From positions 1 through 48,934 of the forward strand of contig NZ_CAMLHX010000029.1 of the NCBI RefSeq assembly GCF_946479965.1: a DNA stretch of 48,934 bases, read 5' to 3'. The stretch comes from an uncultured Mucilaginibacter sp. (lineage in GTDB: Bacteria > Bacteroidota > Bacteroidia > Sphingobacteriales > Sphingobacteriaceae). The notes below the pieces were generated by a model, which saw only the letters and a list, made by a program, of their open reading frames with translations, was not told where the DNA came from and did not search any database. The position numbers were made by a program, and so were the translations under genes. Numbering within the stretch: position 1 is the first letter of the stretch; each line of letters opens with the position of its first letter. This document shows, one piece after another, positions 1 to 7,712 of this stretch.

Positions 1-2067
1 TATATTTCCGTGGGCGATTTCGGCTTTCATAACGCTATTGACCGCTCGGGCACTAAACTAACCATGTTGGGCGGTGGTATACTGCGTGTAAGGCCCGATG
101 GTACCGAAATGGAGGTATTTAGCCACGGCACCCGTAACGTGTATGATGTTGCCATAGACCCGTTCATGAACATTTTTAGTCGCGAAAACACCAATGACGG
201 CGGCGGCTGGAATATACGTTTCTCGCACTTTCTGCAAACGGGTGAATACGGTTACCCGCAATTATTTCAACATTTTACTGATGAGATAATTCCCGCTTTG
301 GTTGATGTAGGCGGCGGCTCGGGTACCGGCTCTTTATATATGGACGAGCCCAATTGGCCCGCCAAATACAACAAAGTACCCATGATGGCCGATTGGGGCC
401 GCAGCATGCTGTACATACATCGGGTTACGCCTGATGGACCAACCTTTACCCAACAGGATGAAGAGTTTATTAAACTACCCCAAATAACTGATCTGGATGT
501 TGATGGTTCGGGTCGTTTATACCTATCGGCATGGGACGGCGCAGGGTACGAGGGTAGCCCTGCCAAAGGCTATGTAGTACGCGTTACGCCTGACAACTGG
601 AAGTACGAAGCCTTCCCTGACGTTAGCAAGCTGAATTTGAAAACATTGGCGGAACTATTACATTCGCCCAGCGCGGTCACGCGTCTGACAGCATCGCAAG
701 AGTTTCTGCGCCGGCGTGCCGGTAATATTGTAGTATCAACCGTATTAAATGTAGCCCTGGATAAAAATGCATCTTTAGAGAGCCGTGTCGCTGCATTGTT
801 TACCTACACGCAGGCAGCAGGTGCAGGCAGCACAGCCGAGCTGCTAAAATTTGCACAAGAGGATGCATTGCGCGAGTTCGCACTACGCGCATTGGCCGAC
901 CGCAAAACGCAGTTGCAAAACGTGCCCATGCAACCATTTTTAACAGCGCTTAATGATCCTTCCCTTCGCGTACGCGCGGCGGCTATAGTGGGTTTAAATC
1001 GCTTAGGCAAGGCTGCTGCCATTCCCGCTTTGATGCGAACTAAAGTACCTTCATCATTTGTAGCTCCAACCAAAGCTGTTGCCGAGGGACCGCACGCCAC
1101 TCCTAATTCGCCCATTATTTTACCACACTTGGCAGTTAGGGCATTGGTTAACTTAAATGCTGTTGATGCTTGTGTTGCACAGATCGGCAAAGAAAATTCA
1201 ACTATTGCGCTGTGGGCCCTGCGTTATATGCACGATGTAAAAGCCGTTAACGGCTTAGTAAGTGCATATAAGCAAACTTATGATAAGAAATTAAAAACTG
1301 ATATACTTACCACTCTATCCCGCCTGTATAAACAGGAAGCTCCCTATGATGCGTCATGGTGGTGGGGCACCCGGCCCGACACGCATGGCCCGTATTACAA
1401 AGCTGTCACTTGGGCGGGTTCGCCAACTATTAAAACATTTCTGAAAGCCGAATTTGCTAAAGCTGATATCAAAGATAAACAGTTCATTACTGATTTGAAT
1501 GAGCGGCATATGATGGCCATACCCGAATTTGGAACAGAGGAAAAAGCCGTTGCCGGCAACGAAGCAAAAATTGATCTGGAGAAAATAAAAAACGAAAGCG
1601 GCCAGGTCGGCAAAGCTTCTATCGAGGATATCATTCTGGCAATTGGCAAAATACCGGGCGATGCGGTTGCGGGCAAGGCTTTATTTACGCGGCAAGGTTG
1701 TATTGCCTGTCACACGCTGTCAAAAACTGAGAAACCTAAAGGGCCATTTATGGGGCAGATAGGCTCTATTATGACAAGGCAACAAATAGCTGAATCAATA
1801 TTAAAACCAAACGCGTCTATATCGCAAGGCTTTGCTTCGGTGATGATCACCGCCAAGGGCGATAAAACCTATATGGGCTTTGTAACCGAACAAACCGCCG
1901 ACCGTATAGTACTGCGCAACATTGCCGGCGAAGTATTTACCATTAACACCGCCGACATCCTGTTGCGTAAAGAAATGGAAGCGTCTATGATGCCTTCGGG
2001 TCTGGCCAATTCCCTGTCGTACCAGGAACTGGCATCGTTGGTTACCTTCCTGTCTCAACAAAAATAG
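1..2067 (+). CDS. PVC-type membrane-bound dehydrogenase with HEAT repeats and cytochrome c domain (5' partial)
   Basis: The reading frame is open at the first base, so the N-terminus lies outside the window; the visible part has 688 codons. Codons 1 to about 200 look like the end of a glucose/sorbosone-dehydrogenase-type beta-propeller (GTRNVYDVAID, then a GYPQLF segment). Codons about 205-345 are alpha-helical HEAT-like repeats (LRVRAAAIVGLNRLGKAA). The C-terminus is a c-type cytochrome domain with one heme site, CIACH, at codons 567-571, and a Met-rich stretch (MEASMMPSG) that could supply the axial ligand. This order matches the 'PVC-type heme-binding CxxCH' proteins of Bacteroidota and Planctomycetota, which are periplasmic and thought to oxidise sugars or polyols. 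The substrate cannot be read from the sequence. A hairpin follows directly after the stop. Confidence 0.85.
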   Translation, partial: YISVGDFGFHNAIDRSGTKLTMLGGGILRVRPDGTEMEVFSHGTRNVYDVAIDPFMNIFSRENTNDGGGWNIRFSHFLQTGEYGYPQLFQHFTDEIIPALVDVGGGSGTGSLYMDEPNWPAKYNKVPMMADWGRSMLYIHRVTPDGPTFTQQDEEFIKLPQITDLDVDGSGRLYLSAWDGAGYEGSPAKGYVVRVTPDNWKYEAFPDVSKLNLKTLAELLHSPSAVTRLTASQEFLRRRAGNIVVSTVLNVALDKNASLESRVAALFTYTQAAGAGSTAELLKFAQEDALREFALRALADRKTQLQNVPMQPFLTALNDPSLRVRAAAIVGLNRLGKAAAIPALMRTKVPSSFVAPTKAVAEGPHATPNSPIILPHLAVRALVNLNAVDACVAQIGKENSTIALWALRYMHDVKAVNGLVSAYKQTYDKKLKTDILTTLSRLYKQEAPYDASWWWGTRPDTHGPYYKAVTWAGSPTIKTFLKAEFAKADIKDKQFITDLNERHMMAIPEFGTEEKAVAGNEAKIDLEKIKNESGQVGKASIEDIILAIGKIPGDAVAGKALFTRQGCIACHTLSKTEKPKGPFMGQIGSIMTRQQIAESILKPNASISQGFASVMITAKGDKTYMGFVTEQTADRIVLRNIAGEVFTINTADILLRKEMEASMMPSGLANSLSYQELASLVTFLSQQK

Positions 2068-2093
2068 AGATGCCCCGGGACACCGGGACATCT
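2068..2093 (+). terminator. Hairpin after the dehydrogenase gene
   Basis: Arms AGATGCCCCGG (2068-2078) and CCGGGACATCT (2083-2093) pair with one mismatch around a 4-nt loop and start immediately after the TAG stop. Only a short T run follows. The gene on the other strand ends at 2107, so the hairpin may serve both strands. Confidence 0.6.
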
Positions 2094-2106
2094 TTATCAG
2101 ATACAA

Positions 2107-2727
2107 TTAAAACATGCCATTGCCGTGCATCAACTTGTAGGGTACCTGTTGTTTGGCACCCCAATGCGCTGTTAACTTTCCATCGTCAAATTGGAAAATA
2201 TCAAATAACGCTATTGAGCCATCGCTATTTTTTGCTTCTGCGTGTACCGCGGTTAAGTCTCCTTCATTTATTATTCGATGAATGGTGATATCAGCCTTAG
2301 CGTAAAGCTCAGTTAAGAAACGCTGTCTGTCATCGACGATAACGTTGTCCTGAACCTTTATAAAATCAGTGGTTTCGCTGTTCCGTTCTTCGGTTACATC
2401 CCAGTGCTCAGCAGCTTTACCATCCTGCACCCTGAACAATTCTATCACTCTTATATCTTTTCCCATAAAATGGAGATCGAGGTGTGCCACAACCATATCA
2501 CCTTCTTCAATCAGGCGTACTATTGGCGATTTGTCTGTATCCGCGGATGGCGGCAGCGTTTTTAAAAATTCCACCATTTCAAAAAGCGCTTCTCTCCCAT
2601 CTTTACCCATGGCGCTATGCTGTATATAATTTTTGTGAACGTAGTTAGGTATTAACTCGCTTTTGCGCTCGCGTACTACGTGGCGGTAAAAACCGGTTAT
2701 TATTGCTTTTTTGGATGTTAGTTCCAT
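2107..2727 (-). CDS. SnoaL-like / NTF2-fold protein with a partial internal duplication
   Basis: 206 aa with no signal peptide or membrane segment. The first half (about 1-115) has the hallmarks of SnoaL-like polyketide-cyclase-family proteins: FYRHVV near the start, then NYIQHS and EGDMVVAHLDLHF, ending in a strand with HWDVTEE. The second half repeats the last part: EGDLTAVHAEAK and DGKLTAHWGAKQQVP align with EGDMVVAHLDLH and DGKAAEHWDVTEE. The early helices of the fold are missing from the second copy, so this reads as one complete domain plus a truncated one. Members of this fold are small-molecule binding proteins or isomerases; no activity can be assigned. It is a single gene convergent with the dehydrogenase. 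Confidence 0.75.
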   Translation of the reverse strand: MELTSKKAIITGFYRHVVRERKSELIPNYVHKNYIQHSAMGKDGREALFEMVEFLKTLPPSADTDKSPIVRLIEEGDMVVAHLDLHFMGKDIRVIELFRVQDGKAAEHWDVTEERNSETTDFIKVQDNVIVDDRQRFLTELYAKADITIHRIINEGDLTAVHAEAKNSDGSIALFDIFQFDDGKLTAHWGAKQQVPYKLMHGNGMF

Positions 2728-2951
2728 TACATTATATCGTTTAAAGGCAAGTAAAAACCTGCCTGAACATTAAAAAAATTGGTTGAGTTTGGGCAATAGC
2801 GTTTACATGCGGCTTAGTGCCCGCAATTGCCCCGTTATAGGATTGGATTATGATGATCCCTGCTTAGTATGTGATGATAGTAATTATGAAGTGAAGGTAA
2901 GCAAAGTTGTTAGTAACGCAAATTTTGCCACATAACAAACGTTAAATTATT

Positions 2952-2959
2952 TAGCTTTG
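2952..2959 (+). promoter_or_regulatory. Probable -7 promoter element of the acyl-CoA ligase gene
   Basis: TAGCTTTG matches the Bacteroidota -7 consensus TAnnTTTG and lies 26 bp before the ATG. A TTTG at 2924-2927 could be the -33 element, but its 24-bp spacing is longer than the usual 19-21 bp. Confidence 0.45.
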
Positions 2960-2985
2960 CTATTACCAACCAATTTTAACTAAAG

Positions 2986-4896
2986 ATGAGTACTCAGAAC
3001 GAGCGCCCTACCATACCCAGTCTTATCAGGTACCTGGTAAAAAACATCCATCCCGAAACGCATCCTTTTTTATCGCATAAGGTTGCTGATGCCTGGGTTG
3101 ATATAACATACGCCGAGGCTTTAGAAAAAATAGATGCTATATCCGCTTGGTTTTTAAGCATCGGTATTAAAAAGGGTGACCGCCTGGCTATCATTATGGA
3201 TAACAGTCCGGATTATATTCTTTATGATCAGGCATTGCAGCAAATTGGCGGGGTTAATACTTCCATTTATCCTACCCTGTCTGAAGCTGAAGTAGAATAC
3301 ATCTTAAACGACTCCGGCGCTAAAACTATTTTAGTGGGTAGTACATTCCTGTTCCGTAAGGTGACAAAGGTTGCGGATAACTGTCCCGAACTGATCCGCA
3401 TTATAGCATGCGACGGGGCGGAACGATTTAAAAACAAATCGACATTAAAAGCAGGTTTAACAGGCTTTAATGCAATAATCGAAGAAGGTCGTAAAGTAAT
3501 AGGTGAATATCGCCAGGCCATTAATGCAGCTCGCGAAGCGATTTTACCGTCCGACCTTTCCTGTTTGATCTATACCTCCGGCACAACCGGTACGCCAAAG
3601 GGCGTAATGCTTACGCACTATAACCTGGTAGAGAATGTGCGTACAAGCTTGATACAGATCCCTGTGGTTGAAAAGACCGATCTTTTTCTTTCGTTCCTGC
3701 CGCTATCGCATGTATTTGAGCGGACGGCAACTTACCATATAAGTTTATATGCCGGCTGCAAAATAGCCTTCGCGCAAAGCCTGGAGCTGCTGGCCCGCAA
3801 CATGGGCGAGGTGAAACCAACCATAATGAACTGTGTGCCACGCCTGTTGGAACGCATACACGATAAAGCCATTAAAAGCGGCACCGATGCCGGCGGCATG
3901 AAGGCTAAGATATTCTTATGGGCGTTGAAGATCGGCAGGCAGTACCGTTTGGCTAAAGAAGCAGGTAAATCGCCGGGTATAATATTGAGTGCGGAATACG
4001 CGCTGGCGGAGAAGTTAGTCTTCAGCAAGATAAAAGAGAAAACCGGTGGGCGCTTAAAGTTCATGATCTCCGGCGGCGGGGCATTGCCTAAAAACATTGG
4101 TGAGTTCTTCGGAGACCTGGGCATCAAAATATTAGAAGGCTTTGGCCTTACCGAAACCTCTCCGGTTATGGCGGTTACAGAGTATCATCGCCAGGTATAT
4201 GGTACGGTGGGCCGCATTATACCGGGCATTGAGGTAGGTATACAGAATGTGGATACAAAGCACATTTACACCGTGCAAACGCACGATACTTTTAAAGAGG
4301 ATTTCCAATCCGAAGAAGGCGAGATCATCGTTCGCGGGCATTGCGTGATGAAAGGTTACTTGAACAAACCGCAGGAAACCGCTGCCGCTATTGACGATCA
4401 CGGATGGCTGCATACCGGCGATATTGGCCGGTTCTTTAAGGGCAACCTGCAGATAACCGACCGTCTTAAAAATATGCTGGTTAACGCTTATGGCAAGAAC
4501 ATTTACCCTACCCCGGTTGAGAACACCTACCTGAAGAGTCCCAAGATTGAGGGTGTGTTTCTCATCGGCGATAAGCGGGAACATATTACCGCCATCATCA
4601 TCCCCGCAAGGGAAACCTTGCAGGAAACCTTCAACCTTACCGAAGCCTTTTTTGAGCAACCTGACGTATTTATTGAGGATAAAGAGATAAAAGACTGGAT
4701 AGCCAAGGATATTAAAGTCTTCTCTAACGAACTGGCCAAGTTTGAACGCATTAAGAACTTTAAGGTTAAACGCAAGCCTTTCAGCATGGAGGATGGTGAG
4801 ATTACCCCTACCATGAAAGCCAAACGGAAGGTGATCGAGAAAAAGTATGCTGATGCGATAGAGGAATTGTATACGCAGGAAGTAGAAGCGGACTAA
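2986..4896 (+). CDS. Long-chain fatty acid-CoA ligase (AMP-forming)
   Basis: 636 aa, within the normal size for long-chain acyl-CoA synthetases (about 600-650 aa). It activates fatty acids to acyl-CoA using ATP and CoA, in the cytoplasm or at the inner membrane face. The AMP-binding motif YTSGTTGTPKG starts at residue 196. The second ANL motif GFGLTETSP is near residue 385, and the hinge-region motif GWLHTGDIG is at 473-481, followed by DRLKN. The C-terminus carries the expected late lysine region (ITPTMKAKRKVI). It is a single gene with a promoter-like element just upstream and a repeat-rich gap downstream. Fatty-acid chain-length preference cannot be seen. The ATG was chosen because the family homology starts within a few codons of it. 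Confidence 0.93.
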   Translation: MSTQNERPTIPSLIRYLVKNIHPETHPFLSHKVADAWVDITYAEALEKIDAISAWFLSIGIKKGDRLAIIMDNSPDYILYDQALQQIGGVNTSIYPTLSEAEVEYILNDSGAKTILVGSTFLFRKVTKVADNCPELIRIIACDGAERFKNKSTLKAGLTGFNAIIEEGRKVIGEYRQAINAAREAILPSDLSCLIYTSGTTGTPKGVMLTHYNLVENVRTSLIQIPVVEKTDLFLSFLPLSHVFERTATYHISLYAGCKIAFAQSLELLARNMGEVKPTIMNCVPRLLERIHDKAIKSGTDAGGMKAKIFLWALKIGRQYRLAKEAGKSPGIILSAEYALAEKLVFSKIKEKTGGRLKFMISGGGALPKNIGEFFGDLGIKILEGFGLTETSPVMAVTEYHRQVYGTVGRIIPGIEVGIQNVDTKHIYTVQTHDTFKEDFQSEEGEIIVRGHCVMKGYLNKPQETAAAIDDHGWLHTGDIGRFFKGNLQITDRLKNMLVNAYGKNIYPTPVENTYLKSPKIEGVFLIGDKREHITAIIIPARETLQETFNLTEAFFEQPDVFIEDKEIKDWIAKDIKVFSNELAKFERIKNFKVKRKPFSMEDGEITPTMKAKRKVIEKKYADAIEELYTQEVEAD

Positions 4897-4904
4897 GCCC
4901 TCTT

Positions 4905-4933
4905 CCGTTCCCCCTGAGGGGGGAAGCTTTGAG
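4905..4933. repeat. C-rich/G-rich palindromic repeat (CCCCTnAGGGGG type)
   Basis: TTCCCCCTGAGGGGGGAAG, followed by CTTTGAGG, directly after the ligase stop. It is related to the copies at 12346-12415 and 48099-48120. Here and at 48.1 kb it sits immediately upstream of the dispersed element with 5-bp sites. Confidence 0.6.
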
Positions 4934-4935
4934 GT

Positions 4936-5140
4936 AGTTTGTTCCGGTGTGAGGGTGAAACAAATGGAACAAACCGGAACAAGATATTAGTTAAACAACT
5001 GATACATAGTAGCTTGAATTTTTTAGGTGGAACAAAGTGAAACAACTTATTCGTCAGGAAATTTAGCTGTAGTTTTGGGTTAAACAGCTGATAAACAGGA
5101 CACTTATGGAATTGCCGGTTTTTGTTCCGGTAGCGGGGCA
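4936..5140. repeat. Dispersed intergenic element, copy A (GGAAC type)
   Basis: This fills most of the 297-bp gap. Sites in order: inverted GTTCC 4941-4945; GAAAC 4957-4961; GGAAC 4966-4970; GGAAC 4976-4980; a 48-bp spacer; GGAAC 5029-5033; GAAAC 5039-5043. The core follows at 5045-5071, beginning ACTTATTCGTCAGGAAAT and ending TTAGCTGTA. A tail hairpin CCGG-N9-CCGG near 5116-5130 holds GTTCC (5124-5128) across its 3' arm. The order, spacing and core match copies B (17.0 kb) and C (48.2 kb), but the 5-bp sites differ. The minus strand can be read as an 82-residue frame; the equivalent frame in copy B has stops, so I treat the element as non-coding. Confidence 0.75.
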
Positions 5141-5193
5141 AGATTTAGACGCTGCTGATCAGCTAACTTTAGCATAAATTGAGCATGATTTTA

Positions 5194-5877
5194 TTATAAA
5201 ACGCCCAACACCTCCCTTATCCCCTCCACGTTTTTAAAGCGCGCATTATCTATAATACCCTCTATCTGCTCATGCGCCCATGTAATATGGAAAGGCACAT
5301 GTATGGCATGGCCACCAATATTCAGCACAGGCAGCACATCACTTTTAAGCGAATTTCCGATCATTAAAAACTCATCCGGTTGTATATCCAGGTGTTTTAG
5401 CAGCTTTAGGTAGTTAGCCTCGTCTTTTTCTGACATGATCTCTACATGGTGAAAGTAGTCTATCAAACCTGATTTTTTGAGTTTGCGTTCCTGGTCCAGC
5501 AGATCGCCTTTGGTGGCTACTACCAGGCGGTATTTGTCTTTAACGGCAGTAAGTACTTCCTCAACCCCATCTAATAGTTCAATAGGCTGGTTTAGCATTT
5601 GCCTGCCCAGATCCAATATCTGCGCAATACCTTGCGCGTTAATGGTACCGCCGCTTATGGTTAAAGCGGCTTCCATCATCGACAAAATAAAACCCTTTAT
5701 TCCGTAACCATACAAGCCAAGATTGGCTATTTCAATTTTCAGCAACTCGCGCTCCAGATCGCGTTCGCTCATGTATTCACCCATAAGGGCGCAAAACTTT
5801 TCTTCGGATGCACGGAAATATGGCTCATTAACCCATAAGGTATCGTCGGCATCAAAAGCAATAACTTTGATATTCAT
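5194..5877 (-). CDS. HAD-superfamily phosphatase
   Basis: 227 aa, cytoplasmic. All four HAD motifs are visible. Motif I is DADDT with nucleophile D9 and general acid D11, motif II is the T122 region (VVATKGD), motif III is K151, and motif IV is GNSLKSD at 174-180. The helical cap inserted between motifs I and II puts it with C1-cap enzymes such as YjjG-like nucleotidases and haloacid dehalogenase-like phosphatases. Such enzymes hydrolyse phosphomonoesters through an aspartyl-phosphate and need Mg2+. The substrate is unknown. It is separated from the SDR gene behind it by a perfect 17-bp-arm hairpin, so it is probably transcribed on its own. Confidence 0.85.
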   Translation of the reverse strand: MNIKVIAFDADDTLWVNEPYFRASEEKFCALMGEYMSERDLERELLKIEIANLGLYGYGIKGFILSMMEAALTISGGTINAQGIAQILDLGRQMLNQPIELLDGVEEVLTAVKDKYRLVVATKGDLLDQERKLKKSGLIDYFHHVEIMSEKDEANYLKLLKHLDIQPDEFLMIGNSLKSDVLPVLNIGGHAIHVPFHITWAHEQIEGIIDNARFKNVEGIREVLGVL

Positions 5878-5892
5878 GGCGTAAAAATAGAG

Positions 5893-5937
5893 ATTAGTGA
5901 TTGGTTTTTATTTACAAAGCAAAAACCAATCACTAAT
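5893..5937 (-). terminator. Perfect 17-bp inverted repeat between SDR and HAD genes
   Basis: ATTAGTGATTGGTTTTT (5893-5909) and its exact reverse complement (5921-5937) flank an 11-nt loop. On the minus strand the 3' arm ends in A-rich sequence rather than a U tract, so termination is likely but not certain. Confidence 0.6.
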
Positions 5938-5949
5938 TACTGTTTTAGC

Positions 5950-6675
5950 TTACCACGGGCTTTCTTGATCTGCCGTGTCAATATCATTACTAAAGTATTT
6001 ACCTGTAGGGCCATCGGCACCTATAGTAGCATATTTAACAATGATGTTTGCGGCGCTTTCAATAGTACCCGGACCATTATGGTGGTTAAAATCTGTTTGG
6101 GTATATCCCGGATCAACTGCATTCACCTTGAAGGCGGTATCTCTCAGCTCATAAGCCAAAACAACCGTATAAGCGTTCAATGCTGTTTTTGACGTACCAT
6201 AAGCTGCCGTTTTTACCGCGTAGTATTGCCAGTTCGGATCACTGTGCAGCGTTAAAGAACCTAAACCCGATGTTACATTCACTATCCTTGGTTCTGCTGA
6301 CTTTTTCAAGGCCTCTATAAAAGTTTGCGTTACATTTATCACACCAAAGAAATTGGTATCATACACTTCACGCGCAATACTTAAGTCGACAGTAAGCGCA
6401 CTTTGGTCCATGCCACCCAAAATGCCGGCGTTATTTATTAATACATCCAACTCCGTTACCTTTTTTCCCGCTGCTTCAACAGATGCGGGGTCGCTCACAT
6501 CTATCTGTAATAATTCAACGTTGTCAAGTCCTTCGCTTTTTAACTGTGCCACCGCTTGCGCGCCGCGTACAGCATCGCGGCTGCCTAAGTAAACCAAATA
6601 TCCTTGCTGAAGTAAATGTCTTGCTGTTTCAAAACCGATGCTTTTGTTGGCACCGGTTATAAGTGCTTTTTTCAT
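5950..6675 (-). CDS. Short-chain dehydrogenase/reductase (SDR)
   Basis: 241 aa, typical classical SDR length. The nucleotide-binding motif TGANKSIG is at 7-14, and NNAG at 81-84 stabilises the sheet. The catalytic triad is S136 with Y159-x-x-x-K163 (YGTSK). SRD at 32-34 follows beta2 and the arginine favours NADPH over NADH. It resembles the carbonyl-reductase-like SDRs that act on small ketones and aldehydes; the true substrate is unknown. It lies 64 bp downstream of an AraC-type regulator on the same strand, so co-transcription and a regulator-target relation are plausible inferences. Confidence 0.9.
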   Translation of the reverse strand: MKKALITGANKSIGFETARHLLQQGYLVYLGSRDAVRGAQAVAQLKSEGLDNVELLQIDVSDPASVEAAGKKVTELDVLINNAGILGGMDQSALTVDLSIAREVYDTNFFGVINVTQTFIEALKKSAEPRIVNVTSGLGSLTLHSDPNWQYYAVKTAAYGTSKTALNAYTVVLAYELRDTAFKVNAVDPGYTQTDFNHHNGPGTIESAANIIVKYATIGADGPTGKYFSNDIDTADQESPW

Positions 6676-6739
6676 ATATAGTTTTTAGTTTAGCAAATGT
6701 ACCGTCGTAAAAACTATCTCAATTGCACTTCTGCGGGTA

Positions 6740-7633
6740 TCAATGGTACATTTTACGGGTACTTGTGCGAAACACTGCCGGAGTGTCTCCGGTTATCCGT
6801 TTAAAAAAACGATTAAAGTAAGATGCATCTTCAAAACCCAGCGTAAAAGCTATTTCCTTAATAGCGTAATTTGTATGAAAAAGCAGGCGTTTAGCTTCCA
6901 CTATCAACCGTTCGTGAATGTGAGTAATAGCAGGCTTTCCGCTTTGCTCCTTTACTACCTCGCTTAAATGTCCGGCCGTAATGTTTAGCATATCAGCATA
7001 AGCTGATACTTCGTGCTGCTCAATATAATTTTCTTCAATTTTATTTAAGTACTTCTTCAACAGAACTTTTTCGGGTATCGTTTCTGTATTGCTAAACTGC
7101 AATGCGTACAACCTACTTAAATATATGGTTAACACCCGCATATAAGCCATTAACATACTATGCTGCCAACCGTTATGGGTTTGATTTTCCTCATAGATCT
7201 TGTCGAGCGTATCTTCTATAAACAAAACGTCCTCAGGTTTCAAAAACAACTGGTGTCCATTGTCCGGGTTTTGTATAATAGGCAGCTGTCGCAACAGGCT
7301 ATTTTCTTCTAAAGCCAAAAACTCATCAGTAAAGCCAACTATAAAACCGGTAAAGGGCCGTATTTCTTCTTTTAAATGCACCTGATGAGGAACCGTGAAA
7401 CAAAAGGAATTAGGCTGTAGTGTATAGGGCTTCATATCTATCCAATGTTTGTTAGATCCCTGTTTTACAAAGGCCCAGAAATAGTAGTTTTTTCTATGCG
7501 GAAGTAAAAAATCTGCCCGATTGTAACTCACAGAGCAATCGGCTTTTTTAATGCTAAACATTTTATTGCCGGTTAATAAATCAGGCTCAAGCGCGTATTT
7601 AGCAATTACGGTTTCAATATCATGTATGTACAT
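6740..7633 (-). CDS. AraC-family transcriptional regulator
   Basis: 297 aa. The N-terminal about 170 residues form a cupin-like sensor domain, including HRKNYYFWAFVKQGS and QPNSFCFTVPHQVH. The C-terminal about 100 residues are the double helix-turn-helix, with YADMLNITAGHLSEVVKEQSGKP as the first HTH and IKEIAFTLGFEDASYFNRFFKRITGDTPAVFR as the second. The latter is the classic AraC signature. It lies upstream of the SDR gene on the same strand and probably controls it and itself. The effector is unknown. Confidence 0.9.
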   Translation of the reverse strand: MYIHDIETVIAKYALEPDLLTGNKMFSIKKADCSVSYNRADFLLPHRKNYYFWAFVKQGSNKHWIDMKPYTLQPNSFCFTVPHQVHLKEEIRPFTGFIVGFTDEFLALEENSLLRQLPIIQNPDNGHQLFLKPEDVLFIEDTLDKIYEENQTHNGWQHSMLMAYMRVLTIYLSRLYALQFSNTETIPEKVLLKKYLNKIEENYIEQHEVSAYADMLNITAGHLSEVVKEQSGKPAITHIHERLIVEAKRLLFHTNYAIKEIAFTLGFEDASYFNRFFKRITGDTPAVFRTSTRKMYH

Positions 7634-7676
7634 AACTCAAAGTTAAGCTAATCCTGCGTGCAACCGGAAAAAATCC

Positions 7677-7684
7677 TATTTTTG
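7677..7684 (+). promoter_or_regulatory. Probable -7 element of lysS
   Basis: TATTTTTG fits TAnnTTTG and lies 28 bp before the lysS ATG. No clear TTTG is seen at the -33 position. Confidence 0.4.
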
Positions 7685-7712
7685 CAACCTTAATAAAATA
7701 GCGTTACAAAAC

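Noticed and set aside
2807..2935. 42-codon frame in the gap before the acyl-CoA ligase
   Set aside because: No promoter, no recognisable domain, and it runs into the ligase promoter region; chance length.
4893..5141. 82-codon minus-strand frame across element copy A
   Set aside because: The equivalent frame in copy B is broken by stops; conserved features are the DNA sites and the hairpin, not codons.
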